From contig JAGLCZ010000494.1 of assembly GCA_023145975.1 (NCBI GenBank), positions 1 to 6,455 on the forward strand: a DNA stretch of 6,455 nucleotides, read 5' to 3'. This document shows positions 6,423 through 6,455 of this stretch, one piece after another. The translations under genes and the position numbers were made by a program. Position 1 is the stretch's first letter; the number at the start of each line of letters is the position of its first letter. This stretch comes from Candidatus Hydrogenedentota bacterium. GTDB lineage: Bacteria; Hydrogenedentota; Hydrogenedentia; Hydrogenedentales; CAITNO01. The notes beneath the pieces are model-generated. The model was not told the origin of the DNA, did not search any database, and saw only the letters and a program-made list of their open reading frames with translations.

Positions 6423-6455
6423 TTACTTTTCAAATATGGCTTCGATGACGGCAAG
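6423..6455 (-). CDS. Possible last codons of a convergent gene (partial, unidentified)
   Basis: Reading the minus strand from the right edge gives LAVIEAIFEK and then a TAA stop (6423-6425). The run is helix-like and resembles the 'alaviEAiyeS' end found in Gfo/Idh/MocA-type oxidoreductases, among others, but ten residues cannot identify a family. If real, the gene faces the giant gene, with the hairpin at 6368-6407 between the two. It could equally be chance, since only 33 bp are visible. Confidence -1.
   Translation of the reverse strand, partial: LAVIEAIFEK

Overview
The window looks like a piece of a bacterial chromosome of middling G+C, probably Gram-negative. The large gene carries a Sec signal peptide, PKD domains and a sorting-tail-like C-terminus, as secreted surface proteins of Planctomycetes/Verrucomicrobia/Lentisphaerae/Hydrogenedentes-type bacteria often do. 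That phylum guess is inference only; no marker gene in the window fixes it.

Layout: positions 1-455 (minus strand) hold the first 151 codons of a propionate CoA-transferase/YdiF-type acyl-CoA:acetate CoA-transferase, which runs off the left edge. A 277-bp AT-rich divergent intergenic region follows (456-732), with an extended -10 promoter candidate for the right-hand gene. Positions 733-6297 (plus) hold one giant gene of 1854 codons. It encodes a secreted, extremely glycine-rich protein made of a signal peptide, two diverged copies of a ~670-740-residue module (beta-rich cap, GGX glycine region, short strand block, second glycine region, beta-rich cap), four PKD domains of equal length, and a C-terminal tail of short motif, hydrophobic helix and basic end. 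After it lie a strong RNA hairpin (6368-6407) and possibly the last codons of a convergent minus-strand gene (6423-6455).

A 31-bp direct repeat (28/31 identical) sits just outside the giant gene on both sides (523-553 and 6312-6342), so the gene and its promoter lie between the two copies. This is the least explained structure in the window.

There is no sign that the genes work together. The CoA-transferase is a cytoplasmic metabolic enzyme and the giant protein is an exported structural or adhesive protein; they are only divergent neighbours. I see no CRISPR array, tRNA, rRNA, transposase or recognisable defence system. Many long alternative frames over the glycine-rich region are artefacts of GGN codon repetition.
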